Assembly: GCA_028095005.1 (NCBI GenBank)
Contig: CM051459.1
Location: forward strand, 273,067,229 to 273,131,228
Length of the DNA: 64,000 bases
From: Rhynchospora pubera
Lineage: Eukaryota > Streptophyta > Magnoliopsida > Poales > Cyperaceae
Direction of reading: 5' to 3'
Positions 43,731-57,230 of the stretch are shown here, one piece after another (the stretch's first letter is position 1; each line of letters starts with the position of its first letter). The notes under the pieces are model-generated. The model was not told the origin of the DNA. It worked only from the letters and a program-made list of their open reading frames with translations, and did no database searches. The translations under genes and the position numbers were made by a program.

Positions 43731-46700
43731 ATGGCGTCCAAAGCGTCGTCTTCAGCTTCAGATAGCAAATCTCAGGCGTCATCTAGTCAAAAAGTGCGTC
43801 GTCTGACCTACTTTTGCCTCCCTTTTACTCAGATCTCCTTTGCTTTGACTTATTCTGGTTCAATTTATCCTTTTGCGTTAATCTGAAGTATATTCTAGTG
43901 TGTTATCTATAATGCCTTGTGAAGATTAGCTACATTGTTGTCTCTGAAGTATTTCTTACAAGTGTACTACATTTTGAAGTGTAAATTATCAGTTCAAGTT
44001 ACTTCTGGATGTGTGTTTGTGAAATTGCAACATGTGAATATATTTTGTCACATGTGGTATTTGCAATGCACATACAATTCCCGCTTTCTGGTTATCTATA
44101 CTAAAGATTGAACTCTTGTTGTGCATGAAACTGCAACAAAATATGAAAAGATGAATAGTTGTTGTGATCTTTTGTTTTTATTTTATAATTTTGGTTAAAA
44201 TTATCGCCTACATAGCTTGACAAACCACCTCTGGTCTGGTGTTTATGATACTGAAAATTAATACTTCTTTTTTTTAATAGATTATAAGTAATTTGATTTC
44301 CTATATGACTATTCCAATGGCATTTAATAACTGTTGAAGTTCTTTTTAATTGTTAGCAGACTAGTGGAGGTAAAGCAGGAACTTCTAGTGCACGTGAGGT
44401 AGGAACATTGATTGATTCTTTAAGGAAGCAAATTACTGCTGACCGATTTTCTTCTATAAAGGTAATTTTTGAATGTTTCTGACGCAGTTTGTTATTACCT
44501 ATTGTGCTTATTTACTTATTTATTATACATATCAAGATAGGATTACTAAATATATATTTTTTGAATTACTGTATTAATATTACCAAATATCTAATGGCTG
44601 TATTATTCTTGATGCAGGAAAAAATAGAAGCAAATAGACAGAAGCTCAGCACTTTCACACAGAATACATACAATTTGTCAAAACTTAGAAAAAACAACGC
44701 ATTCAACTCCACTGATGCCGATTCTAACATGCTAACCAAAAAGCAACATGATGCACTGCGTGCTTATAACAATTATGAATTAACTAATGGTGAAAGCGAT
44801 GGCATGTCTTTTCTAGAGGAGTGTTCAAGTGCCTCAACAACCATGCTTTTGGGTGGAAATTTGGGTGGGAAGAGTTCAATTCGGCCCGTTAAATTGACCG
44901 ATGTGACAAAACTGCCCCCATATACTACATGGATATTTCTGGACAGGTCATACATGTCTTAATTGATTTTGTTTGATTTACTCTCTTCTTTCATCTTCTC
45001 CACTACCGTACTAATTGGCTTTCTTTAATGTGTACAGAAATCAGAGAATGTCGGAGGATCAATCTGTTCTTGGTCGAAGGAGAATTTATTATGACCCAAA
45101 TAGTGATGGTGAAGCTTTGATTTGTAGTGATAGTGAAGATGAGTTAGTTGAGGATGAAGAAGAAAAAAAGGAGTTTAAACATACCGAGGATTATATTATA
45201 CGGTAATTGATGATTGTTTTCTCTTCTTGTTCAGCATTCCATTAAAGAAATCTTATTACATAGCTTTTGTTTTTCATTTTACATAGGAGGACTATTCAAG
45301 AAACTGGTTTGTCCGATACTGCTTTAGATGTATTGGCTAAATATATGACTAGAAATCCAGATGAAATCAAAGTAAGTAAATTAGAGTGTGACAATTTTAT
45401 TAGAGTCTGGCCAACTCCAAAGAAATAATAAACTACAATTATGATTCTTATGCAGGCAAGGTACGAGGCATTAACAGGACAGAAAGCTGATGATTGTGTA
45501 ATGAAACAAGTTGAGCTTGCTCCGAAAATTGAGGAGGCAGTTCTTGAGAAAGATATCGAAGCAGCACTTGATTCCTTTGATAACTTATTTTGCCGCCGAT
45601 GTCTTGTATGAATCATTAAAAATACAATTTGATTTGATTGCTTTTGTGCTTCCTTCAAGTGTACTTGTTTATTTTGGAAAGTTAATAGCTTGTACATATT
45701 ATGTCAGGTCTTTGATTGTAGGCTACATGGTTGTTCTCAAGATATGGTGTTTCCTGTAAGTTGTTTGATTATATAATTATAGAAGTTTTGACTGTTCTTT
45801 TTCTGATTTTGGCTGTTCTAAAACTATTCTCTCTGTCAGGTAGAAAAGCAGCAACCTTGGAACAATCAAGGAGATGATGTACCATGTGGACCCCATTGTT
45901 ATAAGCTGGTATGTGTGAAGCATATTTTCTTACTTGGACAAAAGTTTTGTGCAAAATTTTGCTTAGTATTTGTATCTCTATGTATTCTTATTTGTTTTTA
46001 TTTTATATTTAGGCACCTAAGACAGAATCTACATCCAATATGCATGAAGAAATCATACAACATAGTAGTGGCAAAAAACAAAAGACCACAAAAAAGAAAA
46101 CACAAGCTTCTTCACTTGCAAGAAAATCTAAGACGCAACAAAACACGAACTCTTCAAATGCAAAGGTTATTTCAGAGAGTAGTGAGTCTGAGGTGCCACA
46201 TTCTCAGAATTCCACTAGTAGCACTCCCCCAACAGATCAAAGTAGCGGAACAAAGAAAGGGAACAAAAAAAGAGCTGCAGAGAGGGTTCTTGCCTGCATT
46301 AGGAAAAGGCAAAAGGAAGCTGCCGAATCAGGCTCTACTTCAATCTTTAGTGGCAGCCGGTTATCAAAAGGGGATACAAAAGACACTAATGGTGATAAAG
46401 ATTGCCTCTCGAGAACCTCTAAGAAAAAAAGGCTGAGCCAAAAGGGGACCACTTTTTCTGAGAGTTCTGACGTGTATAAAGAATCATTTGGTGATGGTGG
46501 AGAAAGCTCGAAGAAGGAAGAGTTTGTTGGAGAGAATGTATGCAAGCAATTGGAGAATAAAGATGTATCCTGGAAACCTATTGAACAGGGGCTCTTTGTT
46601 AAGGGTCTCGAGATTTTCGGCAGGAATTGGCAAGTTTTATTTTCATCTATTTTCTGTTCTCTTGATAGTTAGACAAAAAAGAATAGCTTCTTACAGTTGT

Positions 46701-48677
46701 CCATGTTTCCTTCATTTGAAGGTTTGGTATAAATCCTATAAAATGAATATTTAAGTATGGTTGGAGGCCACATACCTTGAAAAATAAATGCCTATTTGAC
46801 TATACATGTATCCTCATACTAGCTTGCTCATAACCTTTTTTTTTGCCCCCATAAATCAGTTATTCAAATAGTTTGATTCAGCAATTTAAATGAATATTCT
46901 CCATTTTGGGGTTTCATTTGATGAGTTCGTTTTTATATTTGCTTCTTTTTCTTATGTAGCTGTTTAATTGCTAGAAATCTCCTCAACGGAATGAAAACAT
47001 GCATAGAGGTATTTCAGTACATGACTTTTGTTGAAAGCAACAGTGCAGATGGAGCTAATGGTTCTGCAAGCAATCTGGTCAGAGGGCACTTGAAGGTTGT
47101 AATTGAATGAAAACTTTAGACTCTGTTATGTTAAACTACATTATATCAAAATTTTCCAAAAATTCCTTTCTAGATAAAATTGGCCCTGTGCTATACCTCC
47201 TTATTCAGGGTATTGAGATGCGTGCAAGGGCAAGGTATGTCAGAAGGCGAGGAAGAGTTCGTAGGCTCAAGTACACTTGGAAATCTGCAGGCTATCATTC
47301 GATAAGGAAGAGAATAACTGAAAGGAAAGACCAGCCTTGCCGTCAATACAACCCTTGCGGCTGTCAGACTTCTTGTGGAAAACAATGTCCTTGCCTCTTG
47401 AATGGCACATGCTGTGAAAAATACTGTGGGTTAGTTCTTTTCTTGAAAACCCCAAAAGAAAATTTTTCTTAGGTTGTGCAACTCATAAATTTCATGCCTA
47501 ATTTTGTTTATAGGTGCCCCAAAATGTGCAAAAACAGGTTTCGTGGGTGTCATTGTGCAAAGAGCCAATGTAGAAGCCGCCAGTGCCCTTGTTTTGCAGC
47601 GGATAGGGAATGCGACCCTGACGTCTGTCGAAATTGCTGGGTTAGGTAAGCGTGCTCGCTTTTTTTCTCCATTTAGTGGCTTGATGCTCATTTTTCCGTG
47701 TAATATAACTCATCTTTTTGTTTGTACTGTATTCAATCATAGTTGTGGTGATGGCACTTTAGGGGTTCCAAGTCAAAGAGGGGACAATTATGAATGCAGG
47801 AATATGAAGCTGCTTCTTAAACAACAGCAAAGGGTGAAATTTTTTGAATTATTTACCAAACCTTTGCAACCACTCTTCTTTTTGTGCATTTTACTTTTTT
47901 GTGTATTGTGCAGCTTCTGCTTATTTTTTTTTTATTTCTTTTAAAGCTCTAAAGCAAATTGGTTGTCTATTTGTATGTTCGAAACTCCTGTTAAAAGCTA
48001 AGACAAGGCAATTCTTCATGGATCACAGGTTTTGCTTGGGAGATCCGATGTTTCTGGCTGGGGAGCATTTCTCAAGGTACTTGCTTGTTTTTATCCCTTG
48101 TTATTCTTTTTTTTATCTTGTTATAATAATGTTTTTCTTTTACATTGCATTTTTTTTGCCCCATCATTTCAGAATAGTGTTGGTAAGCATGAATATCTTG
48201 GAGAGTACACTGGAGAACTCATATCTCACAGAGAAGCAGACAAGCGTGGAAAGATCTATGATCGAGAGAACTCATCTTTTCTTTTCAATCTAAATGACCA
48301 GGTATGCACTACCATTTGTACTTTTGCATTCTCTTTGTGAAAAGATATGTGCTCAAGATAATGCACGTATTAGTATTGCTGAATTTTTTAAATTATTTTG
48401 CATACAGTTTGTTCTAGATGCTTATCGCATGGGAGACAAACTGAAGTTTGCAAATCACTCACCGGATCCGAACTGTTACGCAAAGGTTATCATGGTGGCA
48501 GGTGATCATAGGGTTGGGATTTTTGCAAAAGAAAGGATCAGTGCCGGAGAGGAGTTGTTCTACGACTATAGGTATGAGCCAGATAGAGCCCCAGCCTGGG
48601 CCCGTAAGCCTGAAGCCTTGGGCTTGAAGGATGATACAAACCCTTCATCCAGTGGTCGGGCCAAAAAACTTGCTTGA
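43731..48677 (+). CDS. Polycomb PRC2 histone H3K27 methyltransferase, E(z) family (SWINGER/EZA1-like)
   Basis: Sixteen exons in one frame give 884 residues: 43731-43793, 44360-44461, 44618-44946, 45038-45202, 45287-45371, 45456-45605, 45708-45755, 45840-45908, 46013-46629, 46960-47095, 47209-47429, 47514-47645, 47743-47833, 48029-48076, 48173-48301, 48408-48677. The protein is the nuclear catalytic subunit of PRC2. Visible blocks are VGTLIDSLRKQITADRFSSI near the N-terminus, the FCRRCLVFDCRLHGC region, a lysine-rich middle, a SANT-like segment (GLEIFGRN..CLIARNLL), the Cys-rich CXC domain (about 631-705; NPCGCQTSCGKQCPC) and the SET domain (HEYLGEYTGE, FANHSPDPNC, YDYRYEPDRAPAW). Length fits CLF/SWN proteins (about 850-900). 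Opening residues (MASKASSSASD) look closer to SWN than CLF, but I do not insist. Intron 46630-46959 begins GC rather than GT. Catalytic motifs are intact. Confidence 0.95.
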
Positions 48678-49391
48678 TTTGGAAGAATTCTCCATTCTCA
48701 ATTCATTATTTTTTTTCTCCATTCTTTTGCTGACAACAACACTGATTTTGACAAGGTAATTTTTACAGTTGTCGTGATGATTTATGTCATGGAAATTCAT
48801 GGCATGTTGTTATATTTGTTTATTTAGCCCAGTACTTCTAATGTTTTTTTGTTAGTATTAGTCTTTTTGAAAGATATCAGAGTAACTGACTTCCTTTTTC
48901 AAATTTTATGACAACCATTTTCTCCTGAAGCAGGACCAGTTATATCTTTCCTTTTGTATAGTTGAGAACTGTTAATTCTACTGGGTCCTTGAAGAGGCAC
49001 TCGATGACTAGTACAGTATTATTCAAGGTCTGTTCAACTTGGACTCTACTAACATCTGTCACATCACCTGCCAGTATGAGTTGTGTTCATGCTAGGTGTG
49101 ATCCTGTACATGATCATACAGGATTTGCACCAAACAAAAGCAAGGCTCATAGTTGCGGGCCATGTGGCATATGAGCGTTGGTACACAAACTGGGATGAGC
49201 AGTACCATTTACCTTTTCTATCTTTTCTCAGGTCATGCGGGAAAAGATTGAAGGTTTTGTTAAAACACAATGCCTTTTACAAGTTGAAGCAGTAGTCTTT
49301 AGAACAAAGAAGACGTCCAATCGAATTAAACTAGATTACTGAAATCATGTTACGGTTTGATGAGGTTTTAATGCTAAATGCTAAGCCTACA
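48678..49391. other. 3' flank of the E(z)-type gene
   Basis: Contains the 3' UTR. Short frames at 48962-49295 (for example one reading KARLIVAGHVAYERWYTNW) overlap in different frames and are unsupported, perhaps decayed coding DNA. No gene called. Confidence 0.5.
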
Positions 49392-49442
49392 ACTAAAAGA
49401 GGTATTTTCCCACAAAAAAAAAAAAAAAACTAAAAGAGGTAT
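49392..49442 (+). mobile_element. Very small poly(A) insertion scar (8-bp body)
   Basis: The perfect 14-bp repeat actaaaagaggtat (49392-49405 and 49429-49442) flanks tttcccac and an A16 run. The last body bases resemble the LINE-B terminus (gtttcctc before its A run). Confidence 0.8.
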
Positions 49443-49630
49443 GGACGATGACTTCTAATGTCCCAAAATTGATATCTGGTAATCTTTCTGGTCAAGTAAT
49501 CTTATGATAGGACCGTAGGAAAAATAGAACCAAAAGTTCATCCCTATGTGTGGGTTTTTTATATATAAAAGAGAATAGGAAGTTCATTCCAACAATATTG
49601 ATATCAGAATAGGTCAAGTATACCAATCAA

Positions 49631-51134
49631 CTACAAAGATAATATGTGGTTGACCAACTTATTAATGGCCAGATGAGAGGATCCATCTGCTTTGGTACAC
49701 TCGGATGCATTTTTCCTCAGCACTCTCATTCTCTCTCTAATCTCATCGCCTTCTTTCTCCTTCATCAAACTTCTAACAGTTTTTTCAATTATCCTTCTCT
49801 CTAGCTTCCCCTCCAACTCAATACCGACCTTCCAGACATGAGTCACATATCTTGCATTTCCCATTTGATCAGCAAAGAATGGCCTGCATATCATAGGGAC
49901 CCCTTCCCATATTCCCTCGAGCGTTGAGTTCCAGCCATTATGAGTCCAAAAACCTCCTACGGCATCATGGGCCAGCACCTCTAACTGTGGTGCCCAAGCA
50001 ACTACCATTCCTCTACCCCTTATCTCTTCATCAAAACCATCGGGCATGGAAACATTCTCGGTGCCACATACCGATCCAGGCCTAACCACCCATAGAAATG
50101 GCTGCCTGCTATTAGCCAAGCCCCATGCAGTCTCCACAAATTCCTCATAATTCAATGAAGCTAAACTGCCAAAACTGACATACAAGACGGAACCTGGGGC
50201 CTGCTTATCTAACCAGTCCAAGCAACTTCTATCTTGGGGAAGTAAGCTGCTTTGGAACTGGGAGGTAAACTTGTGAAGGGGACCGATGGAAAATATAGGA
50301 ACAGACAGCTCTTGATGGAGTTTCTGGATCTCATCACTCTCGATGGCTGTGAAGGTGTTTATTATGATGCCAGATGAGTTTTTTGCAGCCTCGATATCTC
50401 GTTCTACAAGCATAGCAAAATCATCTATTCTGCACTTATCCATGGGAATCAAGTCCTTCACCCGGTATGGTGGGAGCTCTGTCACAAGTTCATCCTTCTC
50501 CGATTCTGATAAAAAAAAAAAAAAACTGCTTAACAAGGTAATTGACAGAGTCAAATAAAAAACATAAAAAAAATGCATGAAGTTAATTTATGATGATCTA
50601 GATCTATCCTTAGTGGGTCATAAAATCACAGAGCATTGATTCAACTATTTGGGTGCACTGACCTCTTAAAGGATAATACCCCTTGGCCCGTAGAACAGGA
50701 AAAGAAGTAAACCATCTCAGACTAGCTGCACTACCAGTTCTAAGAACCAATGATACAACTCCAAGCCGCTTTGCTACAGCATGAATCTTGTACCAATGCA
50801 AGTCGGCAACAAGGCATGTGACTCCTTTATTCTCAGATAAATATTTTCTAAGACTATCATAGAAAGGCTGTTCGCAATTATTATTATGCTCCACAAACCG
50901 GGAAGGGAAATTATTCACTTCAAAGTGATTGGAGGTAGTCCCGTCTATGATGGAGATGAAATCATATGATGGGTGTTTTGTAGGATCAATGGAGTTAAAT
51001 TGGGTGTGAAAAATGGTAATGGAGAAGCCACGCAAATGAAGCAAAGAGGCAAGCTCCAGCATAGGATTGATATGACCTTGATAGGGTAATGGGAATAACA
51101 ATATGCGGCGGTTTATTCCCAGATCACCGGACAT
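49631..51134 (-). CDS. UDP-glycosyltransferase, UGT76-like
   Basis: Two minus-strand exons (50663-51134 and 49631-50505, GT-AG, in phase) give 448 residues. Family-1 UGTs move a sugar from UDP-sugar to small molecules (hormones, phenolics, benzoxazinoids) in the cytosol. The N-terminus (ILLFPLPYQGHINPMLELA) has the catalytic His (His21) and matches UGT76-type proteins. The C-terminal PSPG box spans about 328-371 (starts WAPQLEVLAHDAVGGFWTHN, ends FFADQ); the final Gln favours UDP-glucose. An upstream in-frame ATG at 51209 would add 25 residues unlike the family, so I choose the ATG at 51134. The acceptor polypyrimidine tract is a T15 run, so splicing could vary. The acceptor substrate cannot be read from sequence. 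Confidence 0.93.
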
Positions 51135-52413
51135 GGTTGATAATTGTTGTGTACGTACTTCAATGTTTGCCAACGGGATCAGATTTATTAAGGAAATGAG
51201 ATTAGTCATCTAGATCTCAGTTTTTTGAAGTACTCAATTCAGTTACACATCCGGGCAGGTGGGAATTGCTATCGGCAACAGTTTTTTTCCTGCTTGCAAC
51301 ATAATTATTTTTCTAATGATTAAATCGTCCTTTGTTGAACGATTCTGAGGACGGAACAATTAATCGTACATGGTTGATCTTGAGGATGGAACGTTAAACG
51401 GAACACACAGAAATGGACAGAAATGGACTGAAATCAATAGAACATGGAGGACGGAACGTTAAATGGCACATAAATCTGTTTCGTTTGACGAAACAAAACG
51501 AAAACGAATTACTGAAACAGAACAAAAAACGGAACAACTCATTTCCGCTTCCACCATCAATGTTTGACAGGCCGATTGATGATCAATGATCCCTAATTTA
51601 CAAAATACAAAAATTAAAGTAAAACTAACGAGCCCAAATCAATCCACATCGTTTCATCCTCATAATAATTTTCACAATGCTTATTTAAAAACTAGGGTTG
51701 GACATCGAGCTTCGCTCAATACAATATTTTTGTTAAATAATTTAAATTTTGATTTTTATTATATAAATTTATTTATATATGTTAATAAATTAATGATGTG
51801 AATATATAATTAAAATATCAACATAAACATGTTTTAAGAAACGATGAAATTAGTTAATGCAAATAGATTTGAACAACAAAGTGTTTTAGCGGGTTCAAAA
51901 AAAACTTGATCAGATTTGGATCCATTAAGAAAACTGAGCTTAATATGTAAACAGTTAAACAGAAAAAGCAATTTTTTTTTTATCTAAACAGTTTATATTA
52001 AGAAAAAGCACTTCTTTAAACATCAGTATATTTTCTACTTCTATTTTTTCAATTTTTAGTTTTTGTAAAAAGAGGAGAGAGGCGTATTTATTTGCAATTA
52101 ATAAATTATCCTTTTTTGTTGGTGTTAAAAAGAGAATTTGAAAAAAAAAAGAGAAAAACAGCATGACGTACAAACCACAAAAAAATTTGATTGACATATT
52201 AATGTAACGCCCTTGGGCTTTCATTAGCTAAATTGGTTTTCAGAGGGCAACGAATTTAAATACAAATGTAAACAACTCTTATCTTAAACTATTTTGGTAT
52301 CTCTATTAGTGAACGCCTTCGAACTCTAAAATAATGCTAATAGAAAAGAAACACCAAAAAGAGAAACTATATTGTTTGCCCTCCTATGGAGTGCCTCCAT
52401 CAAAGAACTTTTT
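51135..52413. other. UGT promoter side and AT-rich spacer
   Basis: Around 51340-51540 words like ggaacgttaaa and aaacggaac recur, resembling a degenerate repeat. A phrase at about 52203-52220 (aatgtaacgcccttgggc) looks like the complement of the LINE 3' end seen at 62093, but without a clear duplication. No gene. Confidence 0.5.
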
Positions 52414-52599
52414 TTATATAATTGTACCCCTCTTAAACTTCTGAAGATCAAGCATCTCCTTCAGTTTCATCCTACCGAGCTGCTGAGCTGTTGAGCAGCC
52501 AATTAATAGCATCATTTTAGTATCCTCCTTTCTTAATTTGCCAGAATATGGGCCTCCACCCAGACTATGAAGCAATACAGTAATTGCCTGCGCCACTTG
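52414..52599 (-). pseudogene. Exon-like open stretch, unknown family (61 residues plus stop)
   Basis: Behind a good acceptor (pyrimidine-rich, then CAG at 52602-52600) the minus strand reads QVAQAITVLLHSLGGGPYSG and goes on with KEDTKMMLLIGCSTAQQL to a stop, with protein-like composition. It looks like a genuine last exon, but I find no upstream exon within 3.5 kb. Either the gene has long introns, or this is a fragment. I do not recognise the family. Confidence 0.4.
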
Positions 52600-55500
52600 C
52601 TGAAAAAAGCATGCCAAGAAGGTTCCAGTTTATACTTGACCATTCAAATCAAGATGGGTGCGGCATACTCATGCAAGATCAATGCATTTTAAACAGAAAA
52701 GCAGTACGCGCATATGCAAACATAGTTGTCAGAACTTCCATTTGATTGCATGTGTAATTGCAGATCAATAAAAGAGATTATTTTTGTTTTGAAGGAAAGG
52801 AAAAACTATTATAAAATTCTGGATTATTTAAAGAAAAAAGAGAAGTAGGATACTAACACAATGCTATTAATTGGTTTTCCTTAAAACTCAACACTAATCA
52901 GATGGAACCAATCTTTGAATTACTTTAGGGTCCAAGAAAAAAATAAGAAAGAACAAAATGTGATAAGTGGTAATACTAATCATTTATGGCATGAAACACC
53001 TGCCAGAGAAACTGTACAATATAAATCTTGTAAGTCTCTAATTTCAATTGTGAAAATTCTGTGCTTTTAAGAACAGTCGCAGCACACATTGATCATTACA
53101 TGAAGAAAATTGACTTATAAAGGTCCAGACCAGAGATATTGTATATCACTTTGGTTCATTTTAGAACTTCATGATAGGGTACTGAACTCTTCATTTCAGT
53201 CACATTCATTCATAAACTTTATGTAAACACATGAAAAATTTAAGAAACATCCTCATCTCTATGAAATTCACACTAAATCCAAACTTTTCTGCAATTTTAA
53301 AGAAAGAAAAAGCATAAAAATAAAGGAAGAAAAAATTTAGTTAATCAATACCAAATATGTGCTCTAGGTCTCTAATATTAATCTAATCATGGTCAGACAT
53401 TCTAAATTTCCCAAAATCAATCTCATTTGAAATGACAAAAAATTTCAGAACCTGTTTTGCCACTCTAGATTCGTACCTCTTCTGATTTTTGCACACCACA
53501 GCTCAATCCTTGATTTCAGTGCTCTTCACATTTAATTTGGTTTTATGCAATTTTCCAAATTCTTTTCTTTTTCCGGACCCAGGTTTGGCCGGCCAGAGAT
53601 TAAGACCAACGATTGTCCAAGTTTTCTATATAAAAAAGAAAACAAAAGTAACAAAACTGTTTGGCATTCTGTATCAAGTAGCAATTTAAATGTATTTAAT
53701 CATAATTTAATGCAATGAGACAATGAATAACCTATAATGTCTCTTAAACTTCCAAAAACATTTACAGGCATATTGAAATGGTAGAAAAATAATTAAATGA
53801 AGATCTTGTGATTCCTATGGATAACGCCCAAAAAATTAAACTACAATTAATAACCAAATTAATATTATATATAGAAATACATTGCGACATGATCATAATG
53901 AAGAAGAGAATTGATGGAGGCTAAAAGAAATTTAATGAATACACTGATCAAAGGACACACGGTCGAGAAAAGCTTCAGCAACTACTGCAAGAGACATGTA
54001 AAAAATAAAATAACAATATTTTTATATTTTTGTATCACCCGTGCTTGTATAATTATTCAATATTGTACTAAAAGTACTAACTTTTGAGTTTGTTGAAAGA
54101 ATTATTCAACCATTTCTGACCTAGCTTACTTATTTGTTATACTTTAGGCATATTATCCATCCTAAGACTGTAATTATTCAATTGTCAGGAATCCATTTTC
54201 TTTTATATGCTCAACGGTGAATCTGCCAATTTCACACACATTTCCCTACATGAAATACCTCTGCATTCGGCGATAATAATTGATCGGCATAATATATTGG
54301 AACGCACTTCTCTAATCAAAACAATTCAATAAACATCAGCAAGATGTGCTGTTTTAAAAAATTGATTCTACACAAAATGATATGTAAATGATTAAGTGCA
54401 AAAAAGAAAATATACTAACATGGATGACAATTTGAATACCCACAATTTGAATACCCTACATGGATGACACCATGCATCCTGTTAGTTAGTCGTGCAATCG
54501 GCATAATAGTCATCATGATAGTCTAGGAAAGAAGAAATAAATGTTGAGAATGCAATCAACACAAACTAAAATAATTAAACTGGAAATATCACTATGACTG
54601 AAACCTGTGTATATTCTCTCTTACAATTCACAGGTTTTGGTAGGATATACTCAAAAATGGGTGAACTATCCAATAGAAGTCATATACATTTATATAGATA
54701 TAAAATTGATGGAGAGTGCAAGGTTATAGAATGTTATGATAACATTTTTATTGCCCAAGCGCAATAAAAGGAAAATCTTTTTCAGTGATAGAGAAATACC
54801 AATGTTAATTTTAAAAAAAAAAATTGAAACAGCTGCATTAAATAGTCCCCTCATTTGCGCATCTGTCCATAAGTTTTGAGAAAAATATAGCATTCATCAC
54901 CTTTAATACATAATTAAAAGACCGGCATTAAATTGATGTTTCCCTTGATTGTAAGATAAATGAGCTTTCTCCGGCAAATCTCTTTTGAAATTTGGCATTA
55001 TGAGCTTTTGCTTAAAAAACTTAACTAAATCATCAGCCAAAAATCACATGTATAATACAAAATTACTAAGTGGTACTAAAACAACAAAAGTTTTTACATA
55101 ATAGGAATTAAAATTGATCCGATGTCTAAAAAATTTCTTTATTTAATCTTGAGAGCTTTTACGAAATGGCAAATAATTTTCTAAGATGTGAAGAAGTTGT
55201 CACACATATCCAAGAGATCAAAATCACTTAAAACCCTCCGACACAAAATTAATCAAAGTTTCATAAGTCAGTAAGATTAATATAGGAATTCAATAAAAAT
55301 ATGAATTAAATTTGACAAAAACAATATAAATTTCCTTTATCTAGGCTTCACAGCTTGTATGAATTACGAAATATCAAAAACTTTCAAAGCTTTTAAAAAT
55401 TTTTCATATTGCATGATCACATATCCAAAATTAATCCAAGATTCATAAATAAAAAAAATCTAGAAATCGGGAGATTATCAATTGAATATCCAAATCAAAC

Positions 55501-55849
55501 TTATTCCGTTTTAAGTTCAATTTCAGAAAAAATCATGCAAATCATCTCAATTTTTTTAAAATTTCCAAAAGAACAAAATCAGCTAATACCCTCCCACACA
55601 AACATCAGAAGTTTGATCCGTACCTTGGAGCAAGTCTGATTACAAATAGGGAGTCGCTGCAATCGAGGAGAGCCGTTGCAATCCTTCCATGGTGGCCCAT
55701 TTTCTTCTCCTTTCTGGTCTCGCAATTTTCTCTATTTGGCCCATTTTCTTCTCCTTTGCTGTTGCGATGAAGATAAACCTGGAGGCGATGAGAGGAAAGC
55801 TAGGTCAGCCAAAGTTTTCCACAGCTTCTCCTTTTCTTCTCATGGCCGA
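52600..55849. other. AT-rich DNA without recognisable features
   Basis: I looked on the minus strand for exons linking the pieces at 52414 and 55850 and found none convincing. Could be a long intron or plain intergenic DNA. Confidence 0.5.
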
Positions 55850-56152
55850 TCATTTCCAACAATTGAGAGGGAAGGAGAGAAATAGAGCGGGTGGAGGTTC
55901 TGGAATTGCAGAGAAAGAGATCTTCGGAGGCTTCCAGTGATAAAATTTAGTGGGAACTGGAGGCTCAAATGGAAACACACGTGTGCCGTCATCTGAGGTC
56001 GGAATCACTGGCGACGACGATGGCGAAGAGGGGTCCCTACTGAGGCCAGAAAAAGATGATGATGATGGGGAGGAGGAAAGAGAGCGTGGTGGCTTGTAGG
56101 CTTTCTCCTTCTCCCCCGGACACTCATCCTTCATCCTTCGTGTAGCTTGCAA
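55850..56152 (-). pseudogene. Possible first exon, Ser/Pro-rich, unknown family
   Basis: A 100-codon minus-strand frame with ATG, rich in Ser and Pro (PPRSLSSSPSSSSF, then RVFPFEPPVPTKFYHWKPP), in a GC-richer patch typical of a plant first exon. No strong donor site and no known family. Might pair with 52414-52599. Confidence 0.25.
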
Positions 56153-57221
56153 CCCTAGTGCCTAGAACAAATGGAAAAACCTAAGAAAATAAAATAAAGG
56201 AAAGGGGCCGTATAAAAAGGATTTGATCCTGACTAAATGGAATTGAAGACTAATGTAGCGGATACGGAATAGTCTAAATCGTTTAACCATGTTAATTTAC
56301 GGCAGCAATTGTAGCAGAATCAAGGATATAACTGATCCCTCTAGTCGGTGATGGAGATTGCGATTTCGAGACGGAGCCATCTAGTCGATGACGCGACTAC
56401 GATGTGAGGGGTAGAGCGAGAGTGGGAGAATGGGGAGGCCTAGCGGAGAAGAGGGAGGAGGTGTAGGAGCTGGCGAAGAGGGGAGAAACGATGGAGGTAG
56501 GGCTGCTGCTAGCGGTGAGGCATCTTCCTCTGATGAAACCTAGGAGGTAACAATCGATTTAACCAAAGAAAAGTAGGAGGGGGAACCATCGAAGGGGAAA
56601 ACAACAAAAGGGATACGAAGATGAAGTTGAACGGACACGATTTAACCAATCGAACGGATACGATTTAACCAATCGAACGGATACGATGCGTGTAGCGGAG
56701 GCTGCTTTAAAATCCGCGCAAAAAAAGTCACGCAGATTATATTATACTATATAGATGATATATACATAGAGAGAGAGAATGGCTTATGGCACGTGCCATC
56801 AATTTTCTATCGACTTGTTTTTCGAAATTCAAAAGTTAAATGGTCGATCCAAATCGTTCAAGTTGATCAAAATATTAAAATACCTTTGGAGACCAAATTT
56901 TATATTTTTTTCAAATTTTTTTGTTATTTATTATGATATTTTCCAATTTGGATGACCAAATTTTATATTTTTTTCAAAATTGTTGAGTTAGTAACAAATA
57001 TTGTTTATATAATTTTTTTATGAAAATAGTAACAATTTTTGCTACTAGTAACAAAACCACTCTATACCCCCTGCTTCTATCAGCACCAACACGCGGCAAA
57101 ACCTTGTGATCTGATGTAAACCGAATCACGAGAGGAAATCGGACGACCAGGAAAATTTAACGGTACAGGATCGCCACAAGAGATCTCATCAGCCCCGAAA
57201 TCACCAACGGCGGGGTGGGTA
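56153..57221. other. GC-richer spacer grading into AT-rich DNA
   Basis: 56340-56560 is GAG/GGA-rich without a supported gene. At 56629-56690 lies a minisatellite (separate entry). From 56760 the DNA is AT-rich, with a repeated phrase attttatatttttttcaaa at about 56900 and 56960. Confidence 0.5.
56629..56690. repeat. Minisatellite, 23-bp unit, about 2.5 copies
   Basis: Unit gaacgga(c/t)acgatttaaccaatc starts at 56629, 56652 and 56675, the last copy partial; one base differs between copies 1 and 2. Confidence 0.9.
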
Positions 57222-57230
57222 GTCAGGTAG

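Noticed and set aside
51135..51209. N-terminal extension of the UGT from the ATG at 51209
   Set aside because: The extra 25 residues do not resemble the family; the ATG at 51134 gives the usual start before the LLFPLPYQGH block.
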